Below are positions 50,582 to 60,099 of a DNA stretch of 64,000 nucleotides, in pieces (within the stretch, counting starts at the first letter, position 1; every line of letters begins with the position of its first letter). The position numbers and the translations under genes were made by a program. Location of the stretch: the NCBI GenBank assembly GCA_040507005.1, contig JBEVVS010000036.1, positions 4,571 through 68,570 on the forward strand, written 5' to 3'. Below the pieces are notes generated by a model that did not search any database, was not told the origin of the DNA, and saw only the letters and a list, made by a program, of their open reading frames with translations. Source of the stretch: Thiodiazotropha sp040507005 (GTDB lineage Bacteria; Pseudomonadota; Gammaproteobacteria; Chromatiales; Chromatiaceae).

Positions 50582-51744
50582 TCAACCACCTGACTGAGTG
50601 TGGCCAGGGCATCCAGCAGACGATCGAGCTGGCGATCCGTATGCTTGGCACTGAAAGTGATGCGCAAGCGTGCACTTCCATCAGGGACCGTGGGGGGGCG
50701 AATCGCACTCACCAGCAGACCCTGGGATTCCAACTGCTGACTCCAGGCCATTGCCTGTTGGGACGATCCTGCCAGGATCGGTTGGATGGGGGTCATGGAG
50801 TCCATCAGCGGCAGACCGATCTGTAGTACCGATTGGCGAAACCTGGCGATCAGACTCTGCAACCGCTCCCGCCGCCAGGTCTCCTGCCGGGCAAGTCGCA
50901 GGCTGACCAGGGTCGCCTCCGCCAACGCGGCCGGAGGGGCCGTGGTGTAGATATAGCTTCGGGCGTGTTGAATCAGGGTCTCGATCAACTCCTCGCTACC
51001 GGCGACGAACGCACCGTAGGTGCCAAATCCTTTACCCAGGGTACCCATCAAGATGGGCACAGCTTCACTATCCAGAGCGAAATGGCTGAGAACACCTCCA
51101 CCTTCCGCACCCAGCACACCGAGACCATGAGCGTCATCCACCATTAACCAGGCCTGATGGCTAGCTGCAAGCTCCACCAGGGAAGGCAGCGGGGCCAGAT
51201 CACCGTCCATGCTGAACACCCCGTCCGTGGCGATCAACGCCTGCCCTTCGCCACTGCGGGACAGCTGCATACCCAGGCTCTCGGTATCCCCATGCTGATA
51301 GCGCAGCATCTTGGCCCGGCAGAGTAGACCCGCATCCACCAGGGAGGCGTGGTTGAGACGATCTTCGAATAGCCTGTCACCCTGTCCCATGAGGGCGCTG
51401 ATCACCCCCATATTGGCCATATAGCCGGTTGAGAAGAGCAGCGCCCTGGGCCGGCAGGTATATTCCGCCAGTGCCTCTTCCAAGCGATGGTGGGCATCAG
51501 TGTGTCCGGTAATGAGATGCGCCGCACCGCTGCCAACGCCAAACTCCGCTGCCGAGCGCTGCATCGCTCCAATCACATCGGGGTGATTGGCAAGACCCAG
51601 ATAATCGTTGCTGCAAAAGGCGGTGACGCGCTTACCGTCAACCACCATCTCGGGCTGCTGCGCTGTCGAGGCCACCCGGCGGGATCGATACAGTCCCGTT
51701 TGGCGGCGTGTTTGCAACGCTTCAGCCAACCCCTTCATGGACAT
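50578..51744 (-). CDS. bioF: BioF, 8-amino-7-oxononanoate synthase
   Basis: The PLP enzyme has the SNDYLGLANHPDVI segment, the DDAHGLGVLG motif and the PLP lysine in GTLGKGFGTYGAF. It condenses pimeloyl-ACP with alanine. I use the ATG at 51744, which has GGGA spaced about five bases; a TTG one codon upstream and an ATG at 51738 are alternatives. It lies 32 bp after bioB and overlaps bioH by 4 bp. Confidence 0.96.
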   Translation of the reverse strand: MSMKGLAEALQTRRQTGLYRSRRVASTAQQPEMVVDGKRVTAFCSNDYLGLANHPDVIGAMQRSAAEFGVGSGAAHLITGHTDAHHRLEEALAEYTCRPRALLFSTGYMANMGVISALMGQGDRLFEDRLNHASLVDAGLLCRAKMLRYQHGDTESLGMQLSRSGEGQALIATDGVFSMDGDLAPLPSLVELAASHQAWLMVDDAHGLGVLGAEGGGVLSHFALDSEAVPILMGTLGKGFGTYGAFVAGSEELIETLIQHARSYIYTTAPPAALAEATLVSLRLARQETWRRERLQSLIARFRQSVLQIGLPLMDSMTPIQPILAGSSQQAMAWSQQLESQGLLVSAIRPPTVPDGSARLRITFSAKHTDRQLDRLLDALATLSQVVE

Positions 51745-51776
51745 CAATTCCCAGTTCAGCGGTCAAGCAGGGACGC

Positions 51777-52787
51777 TTAACCGGCCTTTGCCTGGCTGCA
51801 GGCCACCTTGGCCGCCTTGACCTCTGTCTCCAACAGCTGTTCGGTCTTCATGCCCAACCTTTCGAGCAGGCGCATGTCCCTGTCCGCCTCGGGATTGTCC
51901 GTGGTCAGGAGTCGCTCGCCGTAGAAGATAGAGTTCGCCCCGGCGAAAAAACAGAGGGCCTGCATCTGGTCATTCATCTCAGTCCGTCCGGCGGAGAGGC
52001 GCACATAGGAGCCCGGCATCAACAGCCGCGCCACCGCGATGGTGCGTACGAATTCGAAGGGGTCAAGCTCCTCGACGCTATACAGGGGCGTACCCTCGAT
52101 CTTCACCAGCATGTTGATCGGTACCGACTCCGGGTGGCGGGGCAGATTACACAGCTCACGCAGCATGCTGGCGCGATCCCGCCGGGATTCACCCATCCCC
52201 AGGATGCCGCCGGAGCAGACATTGATACCCGCATCCCTGACGTGGGCCAGGGTATGCAGTCGATCATCGAATGTGCGGGTGGAGATCACATTGCCGTAAA
52301 ACTCCGGCGAGGTGTCGAGATTGTGGTTGTAGTAATCGAGTCCGGCATCCCTCAGACGCTCCGCTTGGGCCTGGGTCAGCATGCCCAGGGTAAGACAGGT
52401 CTCCATTCCCAGCTCATGCACGGCCTCCACCATTTCGATTACCTTGTCCAGATTCTTGTCAGTGGGGTTGCGCCAGGCCGCACCCATACAGAAACGGCTC
52501 GCACCCTTCTCCTTCGCCGTTTCCGCCGCCGCCACAACGTCCTCCAAGGGCAGCAGTTTTTCCGCTTCCAAACCGGTGGCGTTTTTCGCACTCTGGGAGC
52601 AGTAGCCGCAATCCTCGGCGCAGGCACCTGTCTTGATACTCAGCAGGCTGCTCATCTGCACCTGATTGGGATCGAAATGGGCTCGATGCAGCGATTGCGC
52701 CTGAAACAACAGATCGTTGAAGGGCAGATCGAAGAGGGTCTCGATCTCGTCCAGTCGCCAATCATGGCGTAAAATAGTCTCGGTCAT
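51777..52787 (-). CDS. bioB: BioB, biotin synthase
   Basis: The 336-residue radical-SAM enzyme has the CxxxCxxC motif in KTGACAEDCGYCSQSAKN, the YYNHNLDTSPEFY motif, and the GMGES and AGRTEMN segments. It inserts sulfur into dethiobiotin. It is the first gene of the bioB-F-H-C-D operon. I found no BirA-type operator upstream. Confidence 0.96.
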   Translation of the reverse strand: MTETILRHDWRLDEIETLFDLPFNDLLFQAQSLHRAHFDPNQVQMSSLLSIKTGACAEDCGYCSQSAKNATGLEAEKLLPLEDVVAAAETAKEKGASRFCMGAAWRNPTDKNLDKVIEMVEAVHELGMETCLTLGMLTQAQAERLRDAGLDYYNHNLDTSPEFYGNVISTRTFDDRLHTLAHVRDAGINVCSGGILGMGESRRDRASMLRELCNLPRHPESVPINMLVKIEGTPLYSVEELDPFEFVRTIAVARLLMPGSYVRLSAGRTEMNDQMQALCFFAGANSIFYGERLLTTDNPEADRDMRLLERLGMKTEQLLETEVKAAKVACSQAKAG

Positions 52788-52876
52788 GGTGATCCAGCCT
52801 GTGGGTCAGATTTGTGCGGCGCATTAGGGAGGGCCTATGGTAAGGATTGCCCGCCCCCTGTCAACCAAGGATGGTT

Positions 52877-53590
52877 ATGCAAGTCGACAACTGTATTAAT
52901 TTTATACGATCACTCCTCTATCCCAGGAGTTGTCTTCTGTGCGGCGCCAAGGGGGATTTCCAGCACCACCTCTGTCCTGCCTGCCACGACAGCCTGCCCT
53001 TCAACCACCACGCCTGCCCCTGTTGCGCGCTTCCCCTGCCCAGTGATGTTTCATCCCGGCAACTGTGTGGACGCTGCACCAAAGGACAGCCGCCCTATAC
53101 AAATACCATCACCGCCTTCACCTACGAGCCACCGGTCAATCGACTCATCGGGATGTTTAAGTTCCAGCAAAAACTCCATCTCGCACACCCCCTGGCGGGA
53201 CTGCTTACGGAACGCTTGGACGAGCAGCATGAGAGACCTGAAGTCCTAATCCCGGTCCCGCTGCATCCCCTGCGCCTGCGACAACGGGGTTTCAATCAAT
53301 CCATGGAAATTACCCGCATCCTCGCCAAGCACTACTGTTTGCCCTATGACTGGCGACTCTGCCGTCGTATCAAAGAGACCAAGGCCCAATCGGAACTGAG
53401 CAGACAGGAGAGGCGCAGCAATCTGGCGAATGCATTCGAGGTCTGTGCAGAGGTCAAGGATAGCCACCTGGCGCTGGTTGACGATGTCATTACCACAGGA
53501 GCGACGGTGACCGAGCTCAGTAGAGTGCTGAAAAAGGCAGGCGCAAGACGCATCGATGTGTGGGCTATTGCGAGAACACAAACCCTATAG
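52877..53590 (+). CDS. comF: ComF-family phosphoribosyltransferase-like protein
   Basis: The product (237 residues from the ATG at 52877) has an N-terminal zinc-finger region with paired cysteines (PRSCLLCGAKG, LCPACHDSL, CPCCALPL, CGRCTKG) and a C-terminal PRT domain with the PRPP-loop motif LALVDDVITTGATVTEL. ComF/GntX proteins act in natural transformation or phosphonate/gluconate uptake. The start is chosen because AAGGA precedes it with six-base spacing. The gene is divergent from bioB and convergent with gspB. Confidence 0.9.
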   Translation: MQVDNCINFIRSLLYPRSCLLCGAKGDFQHHLCPACHDSLPFNHHACPCCALPLPSDVSSRQLCGRCTKGQPPYTNTITAFTYEPPVNRLIGMFKFQQKLHLAHPLAGLLTERLDEQHERPEVLIPVPLHPLRLRQRGFNQSMEITRILAKHYCLPYDWRLCRRIKETKAQSELSRQERRSNLANAFEVCAEVKDSHLALVDDVITTGATVTELSRVLKKAGARRIDVWAIARTQTL

Positions 53591-53603
53591 GGATCTCGCT
53601 AGC

Positions 53604-54308
53604 CTACTGGTTGCCGATAGGTAAAATGAAGCGTTCCCCCATATGCTCCATCACCGCCCCCTGGGGCAGGATCTCCACCAATCTCGGACCCTCGGCGAGA
53701 TAGTCTCCCTCGCGATATTTCTCCATATTGATCAGTACATATCGTTTTGCCGCACGTTTGTCGTAACTATGGATATCGATGCTCATGGGAGGCAGGTTGG
53801 CGACAAAACCACTCGGCATCTCATGCAGCGGTTTTGGCGGTCGAGGCGGCGGTGGCGGTGGCGGCGGTTCAGACACCACCTCCCTGGGCGGTTCGATCTC
53901 CTGTGCTTGCGGTGTGGCAGTAGCCGCTGCTGGCCCTTGCATCTCCTGAACTGGCGCGCTCGATTCCCGGGTTGGCGTGGTCGACTGAAGTGGTGGGGCG
54001 CTACTGATCTGCCCATTCTCCAGTGGCGCCTCCCTCTCGGGTACACCTGTGGACGGAGTGTCATGCTGCCTGGATTCGGTGCCAGAGAGAGCAGGCGCTT
54101 GCTGTTGCGGTTGAGACCTGAACCAGCTGCCGCTGCCAAGGTAGATGCCGATCCCGAGGAGGACCAGGGCAAACAGCGACAACATCAGCCATCCCAAGCG
54201 ATGGGAAGCCGCCGAACCCGGCTGCTCGGTATCCGGCCTGATCCTCGGCACTTCACCCAGTTTGTGTTGACGTTCGGCCTTTTTCAGGGCTTCCAGGATC
54301 AGGGACAT
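53604..54308 (-). CDS. gspB: GspB, type II secretion assembly protein
   Basis: The 234-residue protein has the characteristic N-terminal MSLILEALKKAERQHKLGEVP, a membrane segment (about 38-58, WLMLSLFALVLLGIGIYLG), a long Pro/Gln-rich linker and the C-terminal GspB domain (MPSGFVANLPPMSIDIHSYDKRAAKRYVLINMEKYREGDYL). With GspA it helps place the secretin GspD through peptidoglycan. It lies 1 bp after gspA. No other gsp gene is in the window. Confidence 0.9.
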   Translation of the reverse strand: MSLILEALKKAERQHKLGEVPRIRPDTEQPGSAASHRLGWLMLSLFALVLLGIGIYLGSGSWFRSQPQQQAPALSGTESRQHDTPSTGVPEREAPLENGQISSAPPLQSTTPTRESSAPVQEMQGPAAATATPQAQEIEPPREVVSEPPPPPPPPRPPKPLHEMPSGFVANLPPMSIDIHSYDKRAAKRYVLINMEKYREGDYLAEGPRLVEILPQGAVMEHMGERFILPIGNQ

Positions 54309-54309
54309 C

Positions 54310-56073
54310 TCAACCCCCCGCCAGATCTTGGGTAGAGATCAGGGTCGGGGTTCCCGCCGGGATGAGCAGATTGTTCAGATGGATCATGGTCTGCTGACCG
54401 GCCACCCCGTCTGCCGCCAACCCATGCTGTTGCTGAAACGCCTTCAAGCGACCCTCCAATGCAGCATCGAAACGGTCCACCCCCGCCGTTGCCCGCGCTT
54501 CGACACCATCCACTTGCTGCAGACGCTTGCGCAGCCAGGTAACCGCGCTGCCGGATGATCCCTCACCGATCAGGGCGATTTCCGCCAATGGCCGCCACAT
54601 CATGATGTAGCCACCCGTCCAGTAACGCATCAACTCGGCGCGGGTTATGACCCCCTCCTGGATGCCGCTATTGACCAGCAGCCACTCATCATCCACATGT
54701 TTCAACAACAGCAGGCGTCTCTGCTTATCATGCTTGAGTTGCAGCAGCATGGGTCTGTTAAGGCTCAACAGACTGGTCCAGTCCGAATTGGCGATCAGGC
54801 AGCGTAGATTGAATTCGCGGACCTGCTGGCAAGCAGGGGTTGCCTCCTGAAACTGCTTTGTCCCATCCCAGAGCGTCAGCAGCGCCTGATACAAATCCCC
54901 ACGGTTTTGCGGTTGACTGAATAGTCTCCTCAGGTTGAAGTCATCCTGGGGCGATTCCGCGGCTTCAGCAGGCGCTGCCTCCTGCAGTGCTGTTTCAGGC
55001 ACATCGTTTTCAGACGCACTCTCCTGGGGAGGGGTTGAAATCGTTTCAGGTGTGGTTTGCCCCTCTGGCAGTGTTGGACTCTCCACTTTCAAGGGTTGTT
55101 CTGCCACGGCGGGCAATTCCAGGCTCGCCGACTCCCCCACCTCAGCCTCCTCGATAGGGGCAGCTACCTGGTTCACAGCTGATAGCATGTACCAACCTCC
55201 CACAATCACCAGCAGGAGGGCCAGCAGCACACCACCGCCCCAGAGCCATCGCTGACGAGCAAAGCGCTTACCCTTGACCTCCCGCGAAGCACGCCACACC
55301 AACCTGACACCGGCCCGCTGTCTGCCGGATGCGTAGATCGCCAACATCGCCCGTTCACAGATGGCGTTGATTACCCTTGGGATGCCGTCGGAGAAATGGT
55401 GTATCAGGCGTATCGCCATGGGTGTGAAAAGATCTTCGCGAATGCCGGCAACGGCTAGCCGGTGGGCGATGTAACGACCAGTCTCCTGGGCATTCAGCGG
55501 CAACAGGTGGTAGCGCGCGGTGATGCGCTGATCCACCTGTCGCATCTCCTTGCGTTCCAGCATCTGTTGCAACTCCGGCTGACCCACCAGAATGATGCGC
55601 AACAGTTTATGTCTGGAGGTCTCCAGGTTGGTGAGCAGACGCACCTGCTCCAATACCCGCGGACTCAGGTTCTGCGCCTCATCCACAACCAGGACCGTGT
55701 GTCTCCCCTCCCCATGGGTCTTCAGCAAATGGTCGGCAAGGATATCGATGAGTATCTTCAAAGAGTAGGGCGGCCCCTGGTATTCAATCCCCAGTTCGTC
55801 GCAAATTGTGGCGATGAATTCACGTCGGGAGAGACGAGGATTGAGAATCAGCGCAATATCCACATTATCCAGATGTTGCGCCAGCAGGCTGCGCAGCAGG
55901 AGGGTCTTGCCGGTACCCACCTCGCCAGTAAGGAGCACGAACCCGCCATTCGGCCCAGTACCGTATATCAGATGGGCAAGGCTCTCTTCGTGGCCCCTGC
56001 TGAGATAGAGATACCTGGGGTCAGGGGTGATGGTAAAGGGATTTTCCTCGAAACCGAAGTCGCTGAATTTCAT
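54310..56073 (-). CDS. gspA: GspA/ExeA, AAA ATPase with peptidoglycan-binding domain
   Basis: The 587-residue protein has an N-terminal AAA ATPase (MKFSDFGFEENPFTITPDPRYLYLSRGHEESL, P-loop LTGEVGTGKTLLL, HTVLVVDEAQNL), a membrane segment (about 282-303), an acidic periplasmic linker, a domain with a papain-like segment (LLLLKHVDDEWLLVNSGIQEG) and a C-terminal peptidoglycan-binding repeat (FDAALEGRLKAFQQQHGLAADGVAG). It acts with GspB in secretin assembly. The upstream gene encodes a Sel1-like protein. Confidence 0.92.
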   Translation of the reverse strand: MKFSDFGFEENPFTITPDPRYLYLSRGHEESLAHLIYGTGPNGGFVLLTGEVGTGKTLLLRSLLAQHLDNVDIALILNPRLSRREFIATICDELGIEYQGPPYSLKILIDILADHLLKTHGEGRHTVLVVDEAQNLSPRVLEQVRLLTNLETSRHKLLRIILVGQPELQQMLERKEMRQVDQRITARYHLLPLNAQETGRYIAHRLAVAGIREDLFTPMAIRLIHHFSDGIPRVINAICERAMLAIYASGRQRAGVRLVWRASREVKGKRFARQRWLWGGGVLLALLLVIVGGWYMLSAVNQVAAPIEEAEVGESASLELPAVAEQPLKVESPTLPEGQTTPETISTPPQESASENDVPETALQEAAPAEAAESPQDDFNLRRLFSQPQNRGDLYQALLTLWDGTKQFQEATPACQQVREFNLRCLIANSDWTSLLSLNRPMLLQLKHDKQRRLLLLKHVDDEWLLVNSGIQEGVITRAELMRYWTGGYIMMWRPLAEIALIGEGSSGSAVTWLRKRLQQVDGVEARATAGVDRFDAALEGRLKAFQQQHGLAADGVAGQQTMIHLNNLLIPAGTPTLISTQDLAGG

Positions 56074-56088
56074 GCCATTGCTGGGTGG

Positions 56089-56493
56089 CTAGTCACAGCC
56101 ATCCTCGGCCTCCCCCTCATTCTGTTCCGCGATCTCTGTGGCCAGTTCCAGCCACTTGATCGCCGCTTTTTCATCAATCTCCACACCCTTGCCGGAGAGA
56201 TAGATCTGCCCGAGCTCATTAGCCGCCATGTAGGAGCCGTTGCCCGCCGCCTCTTTCAACCAAGTGATGCCCTGATCCGTATTCTGTTCCACCCCCTTGC
56301 CGAAGAGATAGAGCATGCCGAGTTGATACTGAGCCTTGGCATGATCTCTTTTCGCCAAGCGCTTAAAGCCTCTGTAGGCAGTGTGGTATTCACCACTGGT
56401 CATGGCATCCATGGCGTCGTCAAAATCTGACGCCAACAGATCCCCGACCACACCGACAAGTAACAACAGGCTGAGCCCTGCATTTAATTTCAT
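56089..56493 (-). CDS. Exported Sel1-repeat (TPR-like) protein
   Basis: A signal peptide (about 1-24, ending LLA) is followed by Sel1-type repeats: AYRGFKRLAKRDHAKAQYQLGMLYLFGKGVEQNTDQGITWLKEAAGNGSYMAANELGQIYLSGKGV. Such repeats bind proteins. Its stop is 15 bp before gspA, so it probably forms an operon with gspA-gspB. I start at the ATG 56493; a TTG at 56502 is an alternative with AAGGAG closer. Confidence 0.85.
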   Translation of the reverse strand: MKLNAGLSLLLLVGVVGDLLASDFDDAMDAMTSGEYHTAYRGFKRLAKRDHAKAQYQLGMLYLFGKGVEQNTDQGITWLKEAAGNGSYMAANELGQIYLSGKGVEIDEKAAIKWLELATEIAEQNEGEAEDGCD

Positions 56494-56684
56494 ACTGTCC
56501 AATTGCTCCTTGATTCACGCTATTTTGACACAGCAGGGTAGGAAAGCCACACAACTGATGCAGTTTACTTAGCCTAACCAACCACGCAACTTTCGTTCAC
56601 GATATCGATCTTATTGTTGATAAATGCAATTATGCTGCGCTCTATTTAAGCCAATATTAAATTGACAAGAAACAGGAAGCCGTT

Positions 56685-57581
56685 ATGAAACCATCCCTCC
56701 TACTGCTACTGCTGATCTTTCCAGGCATGGTGACAGCAGCAGTGAAACCCTTGGTAACCCCACAATGGGTGCACGATAATAGAGACAACTCCGGGCTTGT
56801 TTTGCTCGATTTACAGGATAATCAGAACTATCTGCGTTTTCATATCCCCGGCTCAATCAACACCAACTATGCCCAATGGCGGGTGGAAAAAAAGGGCCAA
56901 CTCAAAAATATGCCACCGGTACAGGTACTCGAAAAACTGATCGGCTCACTGGGCATAGACAACAACAGTCACGTGGTCTTGATACCCCTGGGTGCCAGTG
57001 CCGGGGACATGGCCAAAGCCGCTAGGGTCTACTGGACCTTCAAGGTACTCGGCCATGACCTGGTCTCGATCCTCGATGGCGGCTTGGTGGGATATGCCGA
57101 GAAACGCGTCTACCCTCTGGAAAAGGGAAATAAACAGCTGAAACCCAAGAAGTTTACGGCCAAATATCGCGAGCAGATGAATCCCGATGCCGACTATGTC
57201 AAATCGGCGATCGAGAACGGAACCCAGATCGTGGATAACCGCACCCGGGCCGAGTATCTAGGCATCTATGGCGGCGGCGGCAAGCAGCGGGCCGGCAGAC
57301 TGCCCCAGGCACTGCACCTCAACTATGACTGGTTGACCGTGAACGGCGGCGGCAAGCTCCACAGCGCAGACAATCTGCAACGCATCTATACCGCGAGCAA
57401 GGTTGCATTGAGTGGGGATCAAATCAACTACTGCCATACGGGTAATCGGGCTGCCCTGGGATGGTTTGTCTCCCATGAGATCCTGGGTAACCGTCAAGCC
57501 AAGCTCTACGACGGCTCCACCCAGGAGTGGGCTGTAAACCAGAGTTTACCCATGGAACAACCGATCAAGCTGAGCTATTGA
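56685..57581 (+). CDS. Exported rhodanese (sulfurtransferase), tandem-domain type
   Basis: The 298-residue protein has a signal peptide (about 1-19) and two rhodanese domains. The second has the active cysteine in QINYCHTGNRAALGWF (loop CHTGNRA), the first is degenerate at the loop (IPLGASAGDMAKA, no Cys). A periplasmic sulfurtransferase would move sulfane sulfur between donors and acceptors such as cyanide, thiols or other Sox/TusA-type partners. In a sulfur oxidiser it could act on thiosulfate or persulfides, but this is inference. It precedes the YyaL-like gene by 94 bp. Confidence 0.88.
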   Translation: MKPSLLLLLLIFPGMVTAAVKPLVTPQWVHDNRDNSGLVLLDLQDNQNYLRFHIPGSINTNYAQWRVEKKGQLKNMPPVQVLEKLIGSLGIDNNSHVVLIPLGASAGDMAKAARVYWTFKVLGHDLVSILDGGLVGYAEKRVYPLEKGNKQLKPKKFTAKYREQMNPDADYVKSAIENGTQIVDNRTRAEYLGIYGGGGKQRAGRLPQALHLNYDWLTVNGGGKLHSADNLQRIYTASKVALSGDQINYCHTGNRAALGWFVSHEILGNRQAKLYDGSTQEWAVNQSLPMEQPIKLSY

Positions 57582-57675
57582 CCGAGTGATGGAACCCGCA
57601 TCGATCAACGGGGCTGCAACACCGCCGCTGATGATGGCGATGACCTCCCGGTCGAGCCTAGACCGGGATCACTAG

Positions 57676-60066
57676 TTGATACCAGCGCGGACAATCATGC
57701 TTCTGTTTGGCCTGGTACCGGGTCTGGTCACCCCTAGCCTGGCAAAAGACTATCACCTCGAAAGGCCACCGCAAATGGAGCAGAAACTCAAGGCAGCCTA
57801 CATCGCCAAAGGTATCGCTTACCGTCCGCGAACGGAACACTTCAATGAGGACGGTTCACCACGCTATATCAATCGTCTGATCCTTGAGGACTCCCCCTAT
57901 CTGCTGCAACACGCTCACAATCCGGTGGATTGGCATCCCTGGTCGGACGCGGCCTTTGCACGGGCAAAACAGGAAAACAAGCCGGTCTTCCTCTCCATCG
58001 GCTACTCCACCTGCCACTGGTGCCATGTGATGGAGAAGGAGAGCTTCGAAGACACCACCATCGCCGCCTTCCTCAACGAGCACTTCATTCCCATCAAGGT
58101 CGATCGGGAGAGTCGCCCGGATGTGGACCAGGTCTATATGACGGCGGTGATGTTGCTGACCGGTCATGGGGGCTGGCCCATGTCGACCTTCCTAACTCCC
58201 CAGGGCAAACCCTTTTTTGGCGGCACCTACTACACACCCCAACAGTTCACTTCACTCTTGCAGCAGGTATCACGGCTTTGGCAGGAACGTCCCACTGATA
58301 TCCAGGAGCAGGCCGAGAAGGTGGCGGCAGCAGTTGAGGCCAACAACAGTCTCGAAGGTCAGGCCAAGGCGTTGAATGGCTCTATCATCGACACCGCGGT
58401 GGAGAACATGCAGCGCACATTCGATGAAATCCAGGGCGGTTTTGGTCAGGCACCGAAGTTCCCCCGTGAGCCCTGGCTCTATCTGCTGCTGGACCAGGCC
58501 CAAAGAAAGGATGACAGGCAGGCGCTCGAGATGCTCGAAACCACCCTCGACCAGATGGCCCGGGGCGGTATCTATGACCAGGTAGGGGGCGGTTTTCACC
58601 GCTACTCCACCGACTATGAGTGGCTGGTCCCCCACTTTGAGAAGATGCTCTACAACCAGGCCCATCTGAGCCGCATCTACCTGCTGGCATGGCGACTGAC
58701 CGGTCGGGAGCAGTTCCGGCGTGTAGCCACCCAGACCCTGGACTATGTATTGCGGGAGATGACCCTGCCAGAAGGAGGGTTCTACTCCGCCACGGATGCG
58801 GACAGCGAGGGGGAAGAGGGTCTCTTCTTCACCTGGTCCCCGAATGAGATAGAGGCCGCGCTGGCACCAGAGGAGGCCAAGCTGGCCACTGAACTATATG
58901 GAGTGACCGCCCGGGGCAACTTCGAAGGCCGCAATATTCTTCACCTCAAACAGGGGTTGGAGGAGTATGCCGAACAGCAGGACCTGGAAATTGCTCCCCT
59001 GAGACTTAGGCTCGATGGTATCAATCAGCGGTTGTTACAGGTTCGAAACCGTCGTCCCCCGCCCCTGCGGGATGACAAGATCGTTACCGCCTGGAACGGC
59101 ATGATGATCACCGCATTCGCCCAGGCCGCCCAGGTCCTGGATCAGCCGGCATATCGCCAGGCAGCCATCAAGGCGGCGGAAACCGTGTGGCGACACAACC
59201 GACACGAGAAAGGCCGGCTGTGGCGGGTCCACTTGGAGGGTCAGTCCTCCATCGCCGCAACCCAGGAGGATTACGCCTATCTTGCCGAGGCACTGCTCTA
59301 CATCTACGATCTGACCGCTGAAGCCAAATGGCTGCAGCGTGCCGAGGAGTTGGCACAGGCCTTGATCGATCGTTTTCTCGACAGTGACAACAACGGTTTC
59401 TTCATGAGTGAAGCCGAAACCGGCATCACTGCCATGGGACGTCCCAAGGACGAGGGCTCGGACAATGCCATGCCATCCGGCAGCTCGGTTGCCATTCATC
59501 TCCTGCAGCGTCTCTGGCAACGTACCGGCAAACTTGACTATCGCCGCCTGACAGACGCCCTGATTGCCCGCTTCGCACCCTCCATAGAGGGCAACCCCAT
59601 CAGCTACGGCTATCTGTTGACTGCTGTGGCCAACCATCGGCAGGGGGAGCTGGCCACACTCGCCTATGCCGCACAGGGAGGGGTCAGGATAGAGGGGGCC
59701 TTGATCCCCAAGGGGAAGCAGTTGCTAGTGAACGTTGATATCCATATCCCTGACGGCTGGCACATCAACTCCGACCAGCCCGGTGTAAAAGATCTTATCG
59801 CAACCAGGATGAGCTTATCGGATAGGGCACAGGGATGGCAGCTTGGAGCGGTCAGCTACCCCGAGGGAAAACGTCAGCAACTCGCTTTTCAACAACAACC
59901 TCTCTCCCTGTTCAGTGGCATGGTGCGTCTACAGGCCTCGATATCGGTGGAGGATGACAACCCCTCTGCCAGCTTGGCCCTGCCACTGGAGGTTCGTCTG
60001 CAGGCCTGTAACGACAAGGTCTGTCTGGCCCCTGAATCCATCACCCTGAGCCTTCCCCGCCCCTGA
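57676..60066 (+). CDS. Exported YyaL/DUF255 thioredoxin-like protein with C-terminal DsbD-alpha domain
   Basis: The 796-residue protein has a signal peptide-like N-terminus (about 1-23), then the YyaL/DUF255 core starting SPYLLQHAHNPVDWHPW and SIGYSTCHWCHVMEKESF (CxxC at 113/116), and the six-hairpin-like region (GDNAMPSGSS and others). The last ~130 residues (from about 665) match a DsbD N-terminal domain, with HIPDGWHINSDQPG and the paired cysteines in QACNDKVCLAPE. YyaL proteins are usually cytoplasmic; export and this fusion suggest a periplasmic thiol role. The start may be TTG 57676 or ATG 57697. Confidence 0.85.
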   Translation: MIPARTIMLLFGLVPGLVTPSLAKDYHLERPPQMEQKLKAAYIAKGIAYRPRTEHFNEDGSPRYINRLILEDSPYLLQHAHNPVDWHPWSDAAFARAKQENKPVFLSIGYSTCHWCHVMEKESFEDTTIAAFLNEHFIPIKVDRESRPDVDQVYMTAVMLLTGHGGWPMSTFLTPQGKPFFGGTYYTPQQFTSLLQQVSRLWQERPTDIQEQAEKVAAAVEANNSLEGQAKALNGSIIDTAVENMQRTFDEIQGGFGQAPKFPREPWLYLLLDQAQRKDDRQALEMLETTLDQMARGGIYDQVGGGFHRYSTDYEWLVPHFEKMLYNQAHLSRIYLLAWRLTGREQFRRVATQTLDYVLREMTLPEGGFYSATDADSEGEEGLFFTWSPNEIEAALAPEEAKLATELYGVTARGNFEGRNILHLKQGLEEYAEQQDLEIAPLRLRLDGINQRLLQVRNRRPPPLRDDKIVTAWNGMMITAFAQAAQVLDQPAYRQAAIKAAETVWRHNRHEKGRLWRVHLEGQSSIAATQEDYAYLAEALLYIYDLTAEAKWLQRAEELAQALIDRFLDSDNNGFFMSEAETGITAMGRPKDEGSDNAMPSGSSVAIHLLQRLWQRTGKLDYRRLTDALIARFAPSIEGNPISYGYLLTAVANHRQGELATLAYAAQGGVRIEGALIPKGKQLLVNVDIHIPDGWHINSDQPGVKDLIATRMSLSDRAQGWQLGAVSYPEGKRQQLAFQQQPLSLFSGMVRLQASISVEDDNPSASLALPLEVRLQACNDKVCLAPESITLSLPRP

Positions 60067-60099
60067 CCGGAGTGAGACCGGCAGAGGCCTCGAAGCCGA

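Noticed and set aside
52788..52876. BirA (biotin repressor) operator between bioB and comF
   Set aside because: No TTGTAAACC/GGTTTACAA-like inverted repeat is present.
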